Below, one piece after another: positions 1 to 5,104 of a DNA stretch of 5,170 nt. The translations under genes were made by a program, and so were the position numbers. Where the stretch lies: contig WFRT01000109.1 in NCBI GenBank assembly GCA_015486445.1, forward strand, positions 1-5,170. Reading direction: 5' to 3'. The notes beneath the pieces were generated by a model. The model did not search any database. It saw nothing but the letters and a program-made list of their open reading frames with translations, and was not told the origin of the DNA. Position 1 is the stretch's first letter. Each line of letters opens with the position of its first letter. The DNA comes from Pseudomonadota bacterium. GTDB lineage: Bacteria > Desulfobacterota > Anaeroferrophillalia > Anaeroferrophillales > Tharpellaceae.

Positions 1-3
1 CCC

Positions 4-98
4 GCCCCCTCCTGAAAGAGGGGAGATAGAATTTAGCTGAATAGTTACAAATCAACAAATGCAAACAGTCTCCGAAATGGAGGGGGCCTCCAGTTCCG
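4..98 (-). promoter_or_regulatory. Structured 5' leader and Shine-Dalgarno of a minus-strand gene starting beyond the left edge
   Basis: Read on the minus strand, AGGAGG (positions 13 to 8) is a near-perfect Shine-Dalgarno sequence with seven bases left before the window ends, so a start codon should lie just outside. The leader upstream of it holds three inverted repeats. TGGAGG/CCTCCA at 92-78 has a 3-base loop and continues imperfectly to about 98-72. CCCCTC/GAGGGG at 23-6 overlaps the Shine-Dalgarno. A long-range 9-bp match joins 87-79 to 12-4 and also covers it. The first and third structures share the same C-rich arm and exclude each other. No open reading frame longer than about 19 codons fits here on the minus strand. 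A role in translational control is inference; G/C-rich tracts can pair by chance. Confidence 0.45.
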
Positions 99-100
99 GT

Positions 101-120
101 GCATTCATATAATATACAAT
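101..120 (-). promoter_or_regulatory. Operator-like site, copy 1 (probable GntR target)
   Basis: On the minus strand this reads ATTGTATATTATATGAATGC. It closely matches the site over the gntR promoter at 963-985: both start with ATTGTATA, have two pyrimidines, continue ATAT and end GAATGC; the second copy carries three extra bases. AT-rich palindromes built on TTGTATA/TATACAA are typical operators of FCD-type GntR proteins. It overlaps the -10 box of the promoter at 111-139, as expected of a repressor site. Binding by the adjacent GntR protein is inferred. Confidence 0.5.
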
Positions 121-139
121 ATAATCAATGTTATTTCAA
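111..139 (-). promoter_or_regulatory. Sigma-70-type promoter for the gene beyond the left edge
   Basis: On the minus strand TTGAAA (139 to 134) and TATATT (116 to 111) are separated by exactly 17 bases. The boxes match consensus at about 5/6 each. A transcript would start near position 104 and have a leader of about 100 nt before the Shine-Dalgarno at the window edge. The promoter lies just downstream of the gntR stop codon, so the next gene can be transcribed separately from gntR. Confidence 0.55.
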
Positions 140-166
140 GCGTTTAATCGCGCAATGTTTTTTCAG

Positions 167-850
167 TCAGTTTTCTTCCTTCATCTCATGCCGGGCAAAC
201 TCTTTCAACAAGACGTTGAGGCCCAGTTGGGCATTTTTGACCATACAGGCCTCGGCCCGGTCGGCATCCCGGTCCCTGATTGCCGCCACGATCTCGGAAT
301 GTTCCTGTAAAATGGCTTCGACATGCACCAGGGAAGCGACATAGAAACGAAACCTGAGAAACTGCCGGACAAGTCCGGCCACCACCTGTTGAATTTTCCG
401 ATTGCCGCAGCCCTCGAGAATCAGGTTGTGGAAAGCGTTATGCGCCCGGGTCATGCCGGCCGCATCCTGGTTTTCGGCGCACTCCCTGATTTCCTGGTTC
501 AACTCTTCGAGACGGGCAATATCCTTGTCGGTCATCTTTTTTACCGCCTGCCGGGCGGCGTAACCCTCGAGAACCCCTTTGATCTCGTAAAAATCACGAA
601 TATCCTGCTCCTTGATATCCGAAACCACCGCCCCCTTGCGGGGAATAATGGTCAAAAACCCCTCCGATTCAAGCTGCCGGAAAGCCTCCCGGATCGGGGT
701 CCGACTGATGCCGAAACGCTCCGCAATTTCGAGTTCGGTAATTCTCTCACCGGGGCTGATTTTTTGCCGGATAATGGTTTCCCTCAAGACTTCGACGATC
801 TTCTCCCGCAGGGTTTTATGGCCGGAGATTACAGATGAAATGTTTTTCAT
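167..850 (-). CDS. GntR-family transcriptional regulator, FCD (FadR-like) subfamily
   Basis: A 227-aa cytoplasmic DNA-binding regulator of normal family length. Residues about 14-80 form the GntR winged helix: the segment ITELEIAERFGISRTPIREA (37-56) contains the helix-turn-helix, and ESEGFL with RKGAVV (about 61-76) forms the wing. Residues about 84-213 are an all-helical FCD domain, which in this family binds a small carboxylate, often through a metal ion. The usual metal ligands are Asp-x3-His, then His, then His. Here the matching positions read H137, H141, H184 and N206, so two of four differ. The ATG at 850 is the only ATG, GTG or TTG in frame before a stop at 944-946; it has no clear Shine-Dalgarno. 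The gene has its own promoter (969-996) under a palindrome, suggesting autorepression, and a similar site lies past its stop codon. The effector is unknown; genes left of the window are the likely targets. Confidence 0.93.
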   Translation of the reverse strand: MKNISSVISGHKTLREKIVEVLRETIIRQKISPGERITELEIAERFGISRTPIREAFRQLESEGFLTIIPRKGAVVSDIKEQDIRDFYEIKGVLEGYAARQAVKKMTDKDIARLEELNQEIRECAENQDAAGMTRAHNAFHNLILEGCGNRKIQQVVAGLVRQFLRFRFYVASLVHVEAILQEHSEIVAAIRDRDADRAEACMVKNAQLGLNVLLKEFARHEMKEEN

Positions 851-938
851 AACTGAACCGTGAGTAAACTGGAAATTGCTGGAATCAAGAAAAAACCGGG
901 AAACTGAGCTCTTCAGCCCGGCTCCCGGGTACGCAAAA

Positions 939-956
939 GGCCGTCATAAAACGGCC
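939..956 (-). terminator. Hairpin followed by TTTT; cobD-side terminator or gntR leader stem-loop
   Basis: On the minus strand GGCCGT TTTATG ACGGCC forms a perfect 6-bp stem with a 6-base loop, followed directly by TTTTGCG. It could end transcripts from cbiB-cobD about 150 bases past the cobD stop. It also lies within about 25 bases of the predicted gntR transcript start, so it may act as a 5' stabilising stem-loop or weak attenuator. The U tract is short, so strong termination is doubtful. Confidence 0.4.
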
Positions 957-962
957 CACAAA

Positions 963-985
963 GCATTCAGTATATGGTATACAAT
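963..985 (-). promoter_or_regulatory. Operator-like palindrome over the gntR promoter, copy 2
   Basis: The core at 970-982, GTATATGGTATAC, is a perfect palindrome with 5-base arms and a 3-base centre, of the type bound by FCD-family GntR dimers. On the minus strand the whole site begins ATTGTATACC and ends TGAATGC, and so resembles copy 1 at 101-120. It covers the -10 box and part of the spacer of the gntR promoter, which points to autorepression. Binding by this GntR is inferred. Confidence 0.6.
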
Positions 986-996
986 AAAAAAGTCAA
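969..996 (-). promoter_or_regulatory. Sigma-70-type promoter of the gntR gene
   Basis: On the minus strand TTGACT (996 to 991) and TATACT (974 to 969) are separated by 16 bases, and each box matches consensus at 5 of 6 positions. The predicted transcript start is near 962, giving a leader of about 110 nt before the ATG at 850. The palindrome at 970-982 overlaps it. Confidence 0.65.
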
Positions 997-1021
997 GTTC
1001 TTTATCATCCACTGTATGATC

Positions 1022-1052
1022 CCCGGCCGGGCTCAATGGCAGCCGCCCCGGG
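1022..1052 (-). terminator. GC-rich hairpin downstream of cobD
   Basis: CCCGG (1022-1026) pairs with CCGGG (1048-1052), and inside it GGCT (1030-1033) pairs with AGCC (1041-1044) around a 7-base loop. It begins about 57 bases past the cobD stop on the minus strand. No U tract follows it, so it is at best a 3'-end stabilising structure or factor-assisted terminator. Confidence 0.25.
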
Positions 1053-1108
1053 AAAATGTCCAAACCGTCTGCGGGAGTAAATCGTGCCGGTTCAGGATGG
1101 CCGTTTTT

Positions 1109-2224
1109 TCATCTTTCCGGTCCCTTGTATTCCAGCAGGGCCGCCGCCAGCCGGGCATTGTCCCCGGCTCTCCGCACCGCCACCCGTACAAACTGGTTTC
1201 CCAGGCCGAAATAGTCGGCACAGAGTCTTATCATAATCCTGTGGCGCCGAAACAGGTAATCGCGCAATGCGATGGCGTCGCTGCCCTCCTGCATGCGTCC
1301 CAGAATATAATTGGCCGTCGAAGGGAACGGGGTAAGAAAGGTGGTTTTTTCGATTGCGGCGGTCAAAAAAGCTCTCTGGCGGGCGATAAATGAAACCGTT
1401 TCCTCAAGAAAACCCCGATCGTTTTCCAGGGCCGTACGCGCCGCCTGCAGGGCTGGATAATTGAGGCTCCAGGGCTCCTGGCAGGCGGCCAGGCGGTCGC
1501 TCAGGCGGTTGCCGGCCGCCAGGAAACCGCAGCGCAACCCGGCCAGTGCATAAATTTTGGTCAGGGAACGCAGGACCAGCAGGTTATCCAGTTCCGTAAC
1601 CCGGCCGGCCAGCGAGTTGCCCGGTCCGGTAAAATCGATGAAAGCCTCGTCCAGAACACAAACGATTCCGGCCGCCCCCAACTCCCTGATCACCCCTTCC
1701 AGTTCCGCCCGCGGCCAGAGGGCACCGGTAGGATTGGCAGGGTTGCAGATAAAAACGATATCGGGCCGCCGGGCCAGGGTCTGCTCCAGCAGTCCGGTTA
1801 CGGAAAGATTGTTCCCGGCAGCCCATGAAGGCAGGTTTTCGACCCGGCAGGAAACCAGTTGCAGGGCCCTGTCGTACTCGGTAAAGGTCGGCGTCCACAG
1901 CACCGCTCTCCCCGGTCTCAGTACCCGGGCCAGCAGGTAGATCAGGGCCGTGGAACCATTGCCGACCAGGATGTTGCCGACATCAAGACCGAGTTTCCGG
2001 GCTGCGGCCCGCCGCAGACTGCGGCCATCGATCTCGGGGTAGTGCTGCAGATGTCCAAGGCTCTCCCGCAATACCTCCGCAACTCCCGGAGGCAGGCCTA
2101 GGGGATTGATATTGGCGGAAAAATCGACAATTTCTTCAATCCCGATACCGGCGGCAGCAGCCTGTTGAAAAATCCCGCCGCCATGAACCGGCATCCCGAT
2201 ATCGTTACCCGTTACCGTTCCCAC
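1109..2224 (-). CDS. cobD: L-threonine-O-3-phosphate decarboxylase (cobalamin nucleotide-loop synthesis)
   Basis: A cytoplasmic PLP enzyme of aminotransferase class I fold that decarboxylates threonine phosphate to (R)-1-amino-2-propanol O-2-phosphate, the linker CbiB adds to adenosylcobyric acid. Diagnostic stretches, in order, are HGGGI and DFSANINPLG at the N-terminus, HYPEIDGRSLR, NGSTALIY, NPANPTG, LDEAFIDF (its Asp contacts the PLP pyridine nitrogen), RSLTKIYALAGLRCG (Lys forms the Schiff base) and FVRVAVR (substrate-binding Arg). HisC is the nearest paralogue, but the HGG and DFSANINPLG signature and the cbiB neighbour favour CobD. I chose the GTG at 2224 (371 aa) because GAGGG lies ten bases upstream and cbiB stops 13 bases before it. 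Alternatives are TTG at 2266 (385 aa, overlapping cbiB) and ATG at 2194 (361 aa, nearest to the Salmonella enzyme's N-terminus). It probably shares a transcript with cbiB. Confidence 0.9.
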   Translation of the reverse strand: MGTVTGNDIGMPVHGGGIFQQAAAAGIGIEEIVDFSANINPLGLPPGVAEVLRESLGHLQHYPEIDGRSLRRAAARKLGLDVGNILVGNGSTALIYLLARVLRPGRAVLWTPTFTEYDRALQLVSCRVENLPSWAAGNNLSVTGLLEQTLARRPDIVFICNPANPTGALWPRAELEGVIRELGAAGIVCVLDEAFIDFTGPGNSLAGRVTELDNLLVLRSLTKIYALAGLRCGFLAAGNRLSDRLAACQEPWSLNYPALQAARTALENDRGFLEETVSFIARQRAFLTAAIEKTTFLTPFPSTANYILGRMQEGSDAIALRDYLFRRHRIMIRLCADYFGLGNQFVRVAVRRAGDNARLAAALLEYKGPER

Positions 2225-2237
2225 AATGGTTTCACCC

Positions 2238-3200
2238 TCAACCTGAAAAGCCCGCAAAAACCGCAACCATGACGACCCCCAACCCCGAACTTAAGTAAAG
2301 ATTCCTGATCGCCAGCCTGACATGTTGGCTGGAAACCTGGTGCAGATTGTCCCCGATCAACGGCTTTTCCACCAACTCCCCGTGGTAATAATTGGGCCCG
2401 CCCAGCTGCACCCCGAGCACTCCGGCCATGGCCGCTTCCGGCCAGCCGCTGTTGGGACTGGCATGGGCCCGGCGGTCACGCCGCAGGATCCGCCAGCCCC
2501 GCCGCCAGTCCAGACCCTGGCAGCCGGCCGCCAGCAGGATCAGCAGGGCGCTGACCCGGGCCGGAATGAAGTTGGCAATATCGTCCAGCCGGGCCGCGAA
2601 ACGACCAAAATTGAGATAGCGGGAATCTTTGTAGCCGAGCATCGAATCCAGGGTGTTGACCGCCTTGTAGGCCCAGGCCAGCGGCAGCCCGCCCAGAAAC
2701 AGGTAGAAAATCGGCGCCACGACCCCGTCGCTGAAATTTTCCGCCACCGTCTCTATCAAGGCCCGGTAGATGTCGTCCGGCCGCAGCCGCTTGGTCTCCC
2801 GGCCGACGATCCCGGCCAGGGCCTTTCGGCCCTCTTCCAAACCTTCTCTTTCCAGGGTTTCCAGCACCCTTCGGGCCGCACGAGCAAGGCCGCCGCAGGC
2901 CAGCAGAGCGTAAATGAGGTAGACGGCGGCAATCCCCGAAAATACCCGCCCCATGCCGGCAGCAATTGACAGCAAGCCTGAAACCGCGGTCCAGGTTACC
3001 GCTATGACAATGATACTGAGTATCATGCCGGAGAAAAACTCCCGGCCCGCGTTCCTTGTCCCGGAATACAGGTGTTTTTCCAAAAAGGCTGTCAGGCGGC
3101 CGATGCCGATCACCGGATGCAGCTTTCCGGTCAGAGAGTCGGCAAAACAGACATCAGCCAGGGAGGCTATCAGGAATAAGGGGATCATGCCACTGTCCAT
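2238..3200 (-). CDS. cbiB: Adenosylcobinamide-phosphate synthase, membrane protein
   Basis: This 320-aa integral membrane protein, of usual family length, amidates the propionate side chain of adenosylcobyric acid with aminopropanol phosphate (the CobD product) to give adenosylcobinamide phosphate. Family hallmarks are HPVIGIGR (28-35), IVGRET (131-136), ETVAENFSDGVVAPIFY (150-166), KAVNTLDSMLGYK (179-191) and HASPNSGWPEAAMAG (246-260) followed by LGVQLGG. Hydrophobic segments near 5-21, 57-80, 86-105, 160-177, 212-228 and 302-318 fit a multi-pass inner-membrane protein; the first could serve as an uncleaved signal anchor. The ATG at 3200 has GGAAGG about eleven bases upstream and overlaps the stop of a three-codon reading frame. 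It is the first gene of a cbiB-cobD operon and is divergent from dnaA. I see no cobalamin-riboswitch B12 box upstream. Confidence 0.95.
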   Translation of the reverse strand: MDSGMIPLFLIASLADVCFADSLTGKLHPVIGIGRLTAFLEKHLYSGTRNAGREFFSGMILSIIVIAVTWTAVSGLLSIAAGMGRVFSGIAAVYLIYALLACGGLARAARRVLETLEREGLEEGRKALAGIVGRETKRLRPDDIYRALIETVAENFSDGVVAPIFYLFLGGLPLAWAYKAVNTLDSMLGYKDSRYLNFGRFAARLDDIANFIPARVSALLILLAAGCQGLDWRRGWRILRRDRRAHASPNSGWPEAAMAGVLGVQLGGPNYYHGELVEKPLIGDNLHQVSSQHVRLAIRNLYLSSGLGVVMVAVFAGFSG

Positions 3201-3211
3201 TACCGTTTCAT
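3200..3211 (-). other. Three-codon minicistron overlapping the cbiB start (TAATG)
   Basis: On the minus strand ATG AAA CGG TAA sits directly behind AAGGAAGG, and its stop shares one base with the cbiB ATG. If translated it would encode Met-Lys-Arg and could couple initiation to cbiB. Equally, the purine tract may simply be the cbiB ribosome-binding site and the frame an accident. Confidence 0.25.
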
Positions 3212-3241
3212 CCTTCCTTAAAAAGCTTCTCCGTAAACCTC

Positions 3242-3272
3242 ATAGTACCGGGCAAATAAAGCCTCTTTTCAA
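3242..3272 (-). promoter_or_regulatory. Possible cbiB-cobD promoter
   Basis: On the minus strand TTGAAA (3272 to 3267) and TACTAT (3247 to 3242) are 19 bases apart, a long spacer. A shorter-spaced alternative, TTGTAA with TTATTT, lies slightly upstream. The operon should have a promoter in 3201-3350, but neither candidate is strong. Confidence 0.25.
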
Positions 3273-3310
3273 CCTCTTACAAACATCCTGCGCTTCACGT
3301 TCCAAGTCCT

Positions 3311-3339
3311 TTGCCCGATTTTCGGGCCCACCCTATATT
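3311..3339 (+). promoter_or_regulatory. Probable dnaA promoter
   Basis: TTGCCC (3311-3316) and TATATT (3334-3339) are separated by exactly 17 bases; the -10 box matches consensus at 5/6 and the -35 at 4/6. Transcription would start near 3346, leaving a leader of about 108 nt before the dnaA ATG. The spacer contains most of the inverted repeat at 3313-3327. Confidence 0.5.
3313..3327. repeat. Inverted repeat inside the dnaA promoter
   Basis: GCCCGA TTT TCGGGC is a perfect 6-bp inverted repeat with a 3-base centre, placed from the -35 box into the spacer of the predicted dnaA promoter. No T tract follows on either strand, so it does not look like a terminator. An operator role is possible but only inferred from position. 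Confidence 0.4.
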
Positions 3340-3410
3340 AAAACTTTGGAGTTGTCAAAAGAGCTTCTTTCTGTTAAGGTCGGAGGTTCTCGACAGGAAA
3401 TTTTTTTTCT

Positions 3411-3419
3411 TTATCAACT
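3411..3419 (+). promoter_or_regulatory. DnaA-box-like site in the dnaA leader
   Basis: TTATCAACT matches the classical box TTATCCACA at 7 of 9 positions and lies about 35 bases before the dnaA start. DnaA autorepression through upstream boxes is well known in other bacteria. A weaker relative, TTTTCAACC, is at 3266-3274. Confidence 0.35.
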
Positions 3420-3453
3420 ATCTGATTTTATTAAATTTATGGGAACCATCGGG

Positions 3454-4794
3454 ATGGACAGGGAAAAATTCTGGGAGAGACTTAAGGACGAGATCAGGAA
3501 GGAGGTTAACGACCGGGATTTCATTTCCTTTTTTCAGGGAGTTGAACTGATTGATCTGGACGACAAATCGATGACCATCGAATTTCCCAACCGGTTTGTC
3601 AAAGAGTGGATCATAAATAACCGGCCCGACACCTTTTCCCACTGCGCCTGCCGGGTTGCCGGCCGCTCTCTGAACCTCAAGTCACGGATCAGCAAAAAAA
3701 AGAAGCCCCAGGTCCGCCAGAATGTCCCGACCGGAGGCAACGGCTCCGCGGCAGCTTTTTTCGGTGACAACCTGAAACCGGAATTCACCTTCGAAAATTT
3801 CGTCGTCGGCTCTCCCAACCAGTTTTCCCACGCCGCCGCCAAGGCCGTGGCCGAACAGCCCGGTAAAAGCTACAACCCTCTCTTCATCTACAGCGTTCCG
3901 GGCCTCGGCAAAACCCACTTGCTGAACGCGATCGGCAACTATATCAAGGCGCATCAGCCGGACTGCCGGATCTGCTATATCACTTCGGAAGATTTCACCA
4001 ACGAGATGGTCGATGCCCTGATGGAAAAAAAGATGACCGAATTCCGCAACAAGTACCGTCAGGTCGATATTCTCCTGATTGACGACATCCAGTTCATTGC
4101 CGGCAAGGAAAGTACCGAAGAGGAGTTTTTTCACACCTTCAACACGCTGGAAAAAAATCAGAAGCAGATCGTTATGACCAGCGATCAGCTGCCCAATGAC
4201 ATCCACAACTTGGAAAGCCGTCTCCGTTCCCGTTTCCAGATGGGGTTGATTGCCGATATCCAGCCCCCGGACAAAGAAACCCTGGTCGCAATCATGATTA
4301 CCAAGGCCAAGGAAGAAAACATCCCCCTGGAAAAAGATGTCGCCTTTTTTCTGGCCGACAATCTCTCCCATCTCGATATCCGGCGCATCATCGGCACCCT
4401 CAACAACATCGCCATGCAGGCCTCGGTTGCGGGTTTTACGGCCATCAACATCGAGTTCGCCAGGAAGGCCCTGGAAAAACTGAACATTATCACCTGGGAA
4501 GAAAACACGATTACCACCGAAGATATCATCCGGAGTGTTGCCGGGCATTTCAAGATCAGCACCAAGGACATACTGTCCCGGAAAAAAACCCGGAACATCG
4601 TCTTTCCCCGCCAGATCGCGATGTACCTGGCCCGTTCCTTAACCGATGAATCCTATCCCGAGATTGGCGACAAGTTTGGCGGAAAGGACCACGCCACGGT
4701 TATGCATGCCTGTAAAAAGATCGCCCGGGAAATCGAACTTAATCAAAAGACCGCCAATCTTATCGACGGGTTGAAAGAGGCTATCGGCTCTTAG
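3454..4794 (+). CDS. dnaA: Chromosomal replication initiator protein DnaA
   Basis: A 446-aa AAA+ ATPase that binds DnaA boxes at oriC, oligomerises with ATP, melts the origin and loads the replicative helicase. Residues 3-65 are domain I (helicase and partner contacts). Residues about 70-108 are a short, lysine-containing linker. The AAA+ core holds Walker A SVPGLGKTH (147-155), Walker B ILLIDD (206-211), sensor 1 MTSD (241-244), arginine-finger box RLRSRF (256-261, R260) and sensor 2 DIRRIIGTL (308-316, R310). Domain IV has FPRQIAMYLARSL (384-396) and the recognition motif GGKDHATVMHACKKI (409-423). Walker A is unusual: most DnaA proteins have GG-x-GLGKT, here the first two glycines are Ser and Val. 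The ATG at 3454 gives the normal N-terminus; ATG at 3439 would add five residues. Neither has a strong Shine-Dalgarno. The frame stays open upstream to 2953, but that part is antisense to cbiB and not conserved-looking. Confidence 0.97.
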   Translation: MDREKFWERLKDEIRKEVNDRDFISFFQGVELIDLDDKSMTIEFPNRFVKEWIINNRPDTFSHCACRVAGRSLNLKSRISKKKKPQVRQNVPTGGNGSAAAFFGDNLKPEFTFENFVVGSPNQFSHAAAKAVAEQPGKSYNPLFIYSVPGLGKTHLLNAIGNYIKAHQPDCRICYITSEDFTNEMVDALMEKKMTEFRNKYRQVDILLIDDIQFIAGKESTEEEFFHTFNTLEKNQKQIVMTSDQLPNDIHNLESRLRSRFQMGLIADIQPPDKETLVAIMITKAKEENIPLEKDVAFFLADNLSHLDIRRIIGTLNNIAMQASVAGFTAINIEFARKALEKLNIITWEENTITTEDIIRSVAGHFKISTKDILSRKKTRNIVFPRQIAMYLARSLTDESYPEIGDKFGGKDHATVMHACKKIAREIELNQKTANLIDGLKEAIGS

Positions 4795-4809
4795 TGAAGT
4801 TTGGGAACG

Positions 4810-4861
4810 AACCTGTAAAACCTGTTGAAAGGTTGTTGATTTTTTCTCAAAACCTGTTGAA
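4810..4861 (+). repeat. Direct repeats of AAAACCTGTTGAA in the origin region
   Basis: The 13-mer AAAACCTGTTGAA occurs at 4817-4829 and again at 4849-4861, 32 bases apart or about three helical turns. A shorter copy, AACCTGT, is at 4810-4816. Read on the minus strand they give TTCAACAGG, which resembles a DnaA box with its common GG extension (TTATCCACAGG) but with A for C at the sixth base. A third GTTGA lies between them at 4835-4839. They are best viewed as weak or lineage-specific DnaA sites. Confidence 0.5.
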
Positions 4862-4988
4862 GAAGGGATGAAAAAAGCGGCATTTCACCAGCCCGCAGTT
4901 TTGTCAACCGGGACCCGATTGATTCAAACCTTGATTTAACACCTTTCATCAACATGCTAAATTCAACCAAAACAACGACTTATTGATT

Positions 4989-5005
4989 TTTTTCACAGTT
5001 TCACA
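4989..5005 (+). promoter_or_regulatory. Tandem DnaA boxes next to the unwinding element
   Basis: TTTTTCACA (4989-4997) fits the relaxed consensus TTWTNCACA exactly. AGTTTCACA (4997-5005) fits at 7 of 9 and is followed by GG. The two are in the same orientation, pointing to dnaN, with an 8-base period, and end four bases before the DnaA-trio-like run. Confidence 0.6.
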
Positions 5006-5009
5006 GGCT

Positions 5010-5058
5010 TTATTAATACTACTAGTTTTATTTCAAGTTTATTATAGAAAAATAGTAA
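5010..5058 (+). other. DnaA-trio-like element and DNA unwinding element
   Basis: Starting four bases after the DnaA boxes, the plus strand reads TTA TTA ATA CTA CTA (5010-5024). On the other strand these are repeats of the 3'-(G/A)AT-5' type that DnaA filaments use to capture single strand in the B. subtilis basal origin unwinding system. The 50 bases from 5009 to 5058 contain only 7 G or C. Assignment rests on motif and order alone. Confidence 0.6.
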
Positions 5059-5104
5059 TCCTTCTTACCCGGATCCTGAAACCGTCCAGCTCAGCGAGGA
5101 AATC

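Larger units (their letters stand above)
4795..5104. other. Probable chromosomal replication origin (oriC) between dnaA and dnaN
   Basis: This 310-base gap has no gene. In many bacteria the dnaA-dnaN gap contains oriC. Here it contains, from left to right: direct repeats with AACCTGTTGAA; six TCAAC/GTTGA pentamers between 4824 and 4967 (three minus-oriented, then three plus-oriented); a tandem DnaA-box pair (4989-5005); a DnaA-trio-like run (5010-5024); and a strongly AT-rich stretch up to about 5058. TCATCAACA at 4946-4954 is a further box-like site (7/9 to TTATCCACA). The order box pair, short GC-containing gap, trios, AT-rich DNA is that of the B. subtilis unwinding region. I found no convincing separate dnaN promoter, so dnaN may be read from dnaA. 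Confidence 0.75.

Noticed and set aside
50..109. Short minus-strand frames of 18 to 19 codons starting at 109 and 104
   Set aside because: No ribosome-binding site, and they begin at or near the predicted transcript start; they look like chance frames in a leader.
323..838. 171-aa plus-strand frame opposite gntR
   Set aside because: Shadow frame; the GntR winged helix and FCD motifs lie on the minus strand.
2322..2969. 215-aa plus-strand frame opposite cbiB
   Set aside because: Proline- and glutamine-rich shadow of a GC-rich gene with no family signature; cbiB motifs are clear on the minus strand.
3382..3410. Terminator or attenuator in the dnaA leader (GGAGG region followed by eight T)
   Set aside because: The only stem is about five pairs with a bulge and is separated from the T run by several bases.
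2953..3453. N-terminal extension of dnaA (open frame back to 2953, total 613 aa)
   Set aside because: This part is antisense to cbiB and the intergenic region, lacks any DnaA-like sequence, and the ATG at 3454 gives the normal 446-aa protein.
3186..3453. Cobalamin riboswitch upstream of cbiB
   Set aside because: GCCACTG at 3189-3195 recalls a piece of the aptamer, but it lies on the wrong strand inside cbiB, and no B12 box or matching stems are seen on the minus strand.
3682..4548. 288-aa open frame on the minus strand inside dnaA
   Set aside because: Its composition mirrors dnaA codons, it has no recognisable domain, and dnaA is unmistakable on the other strand.
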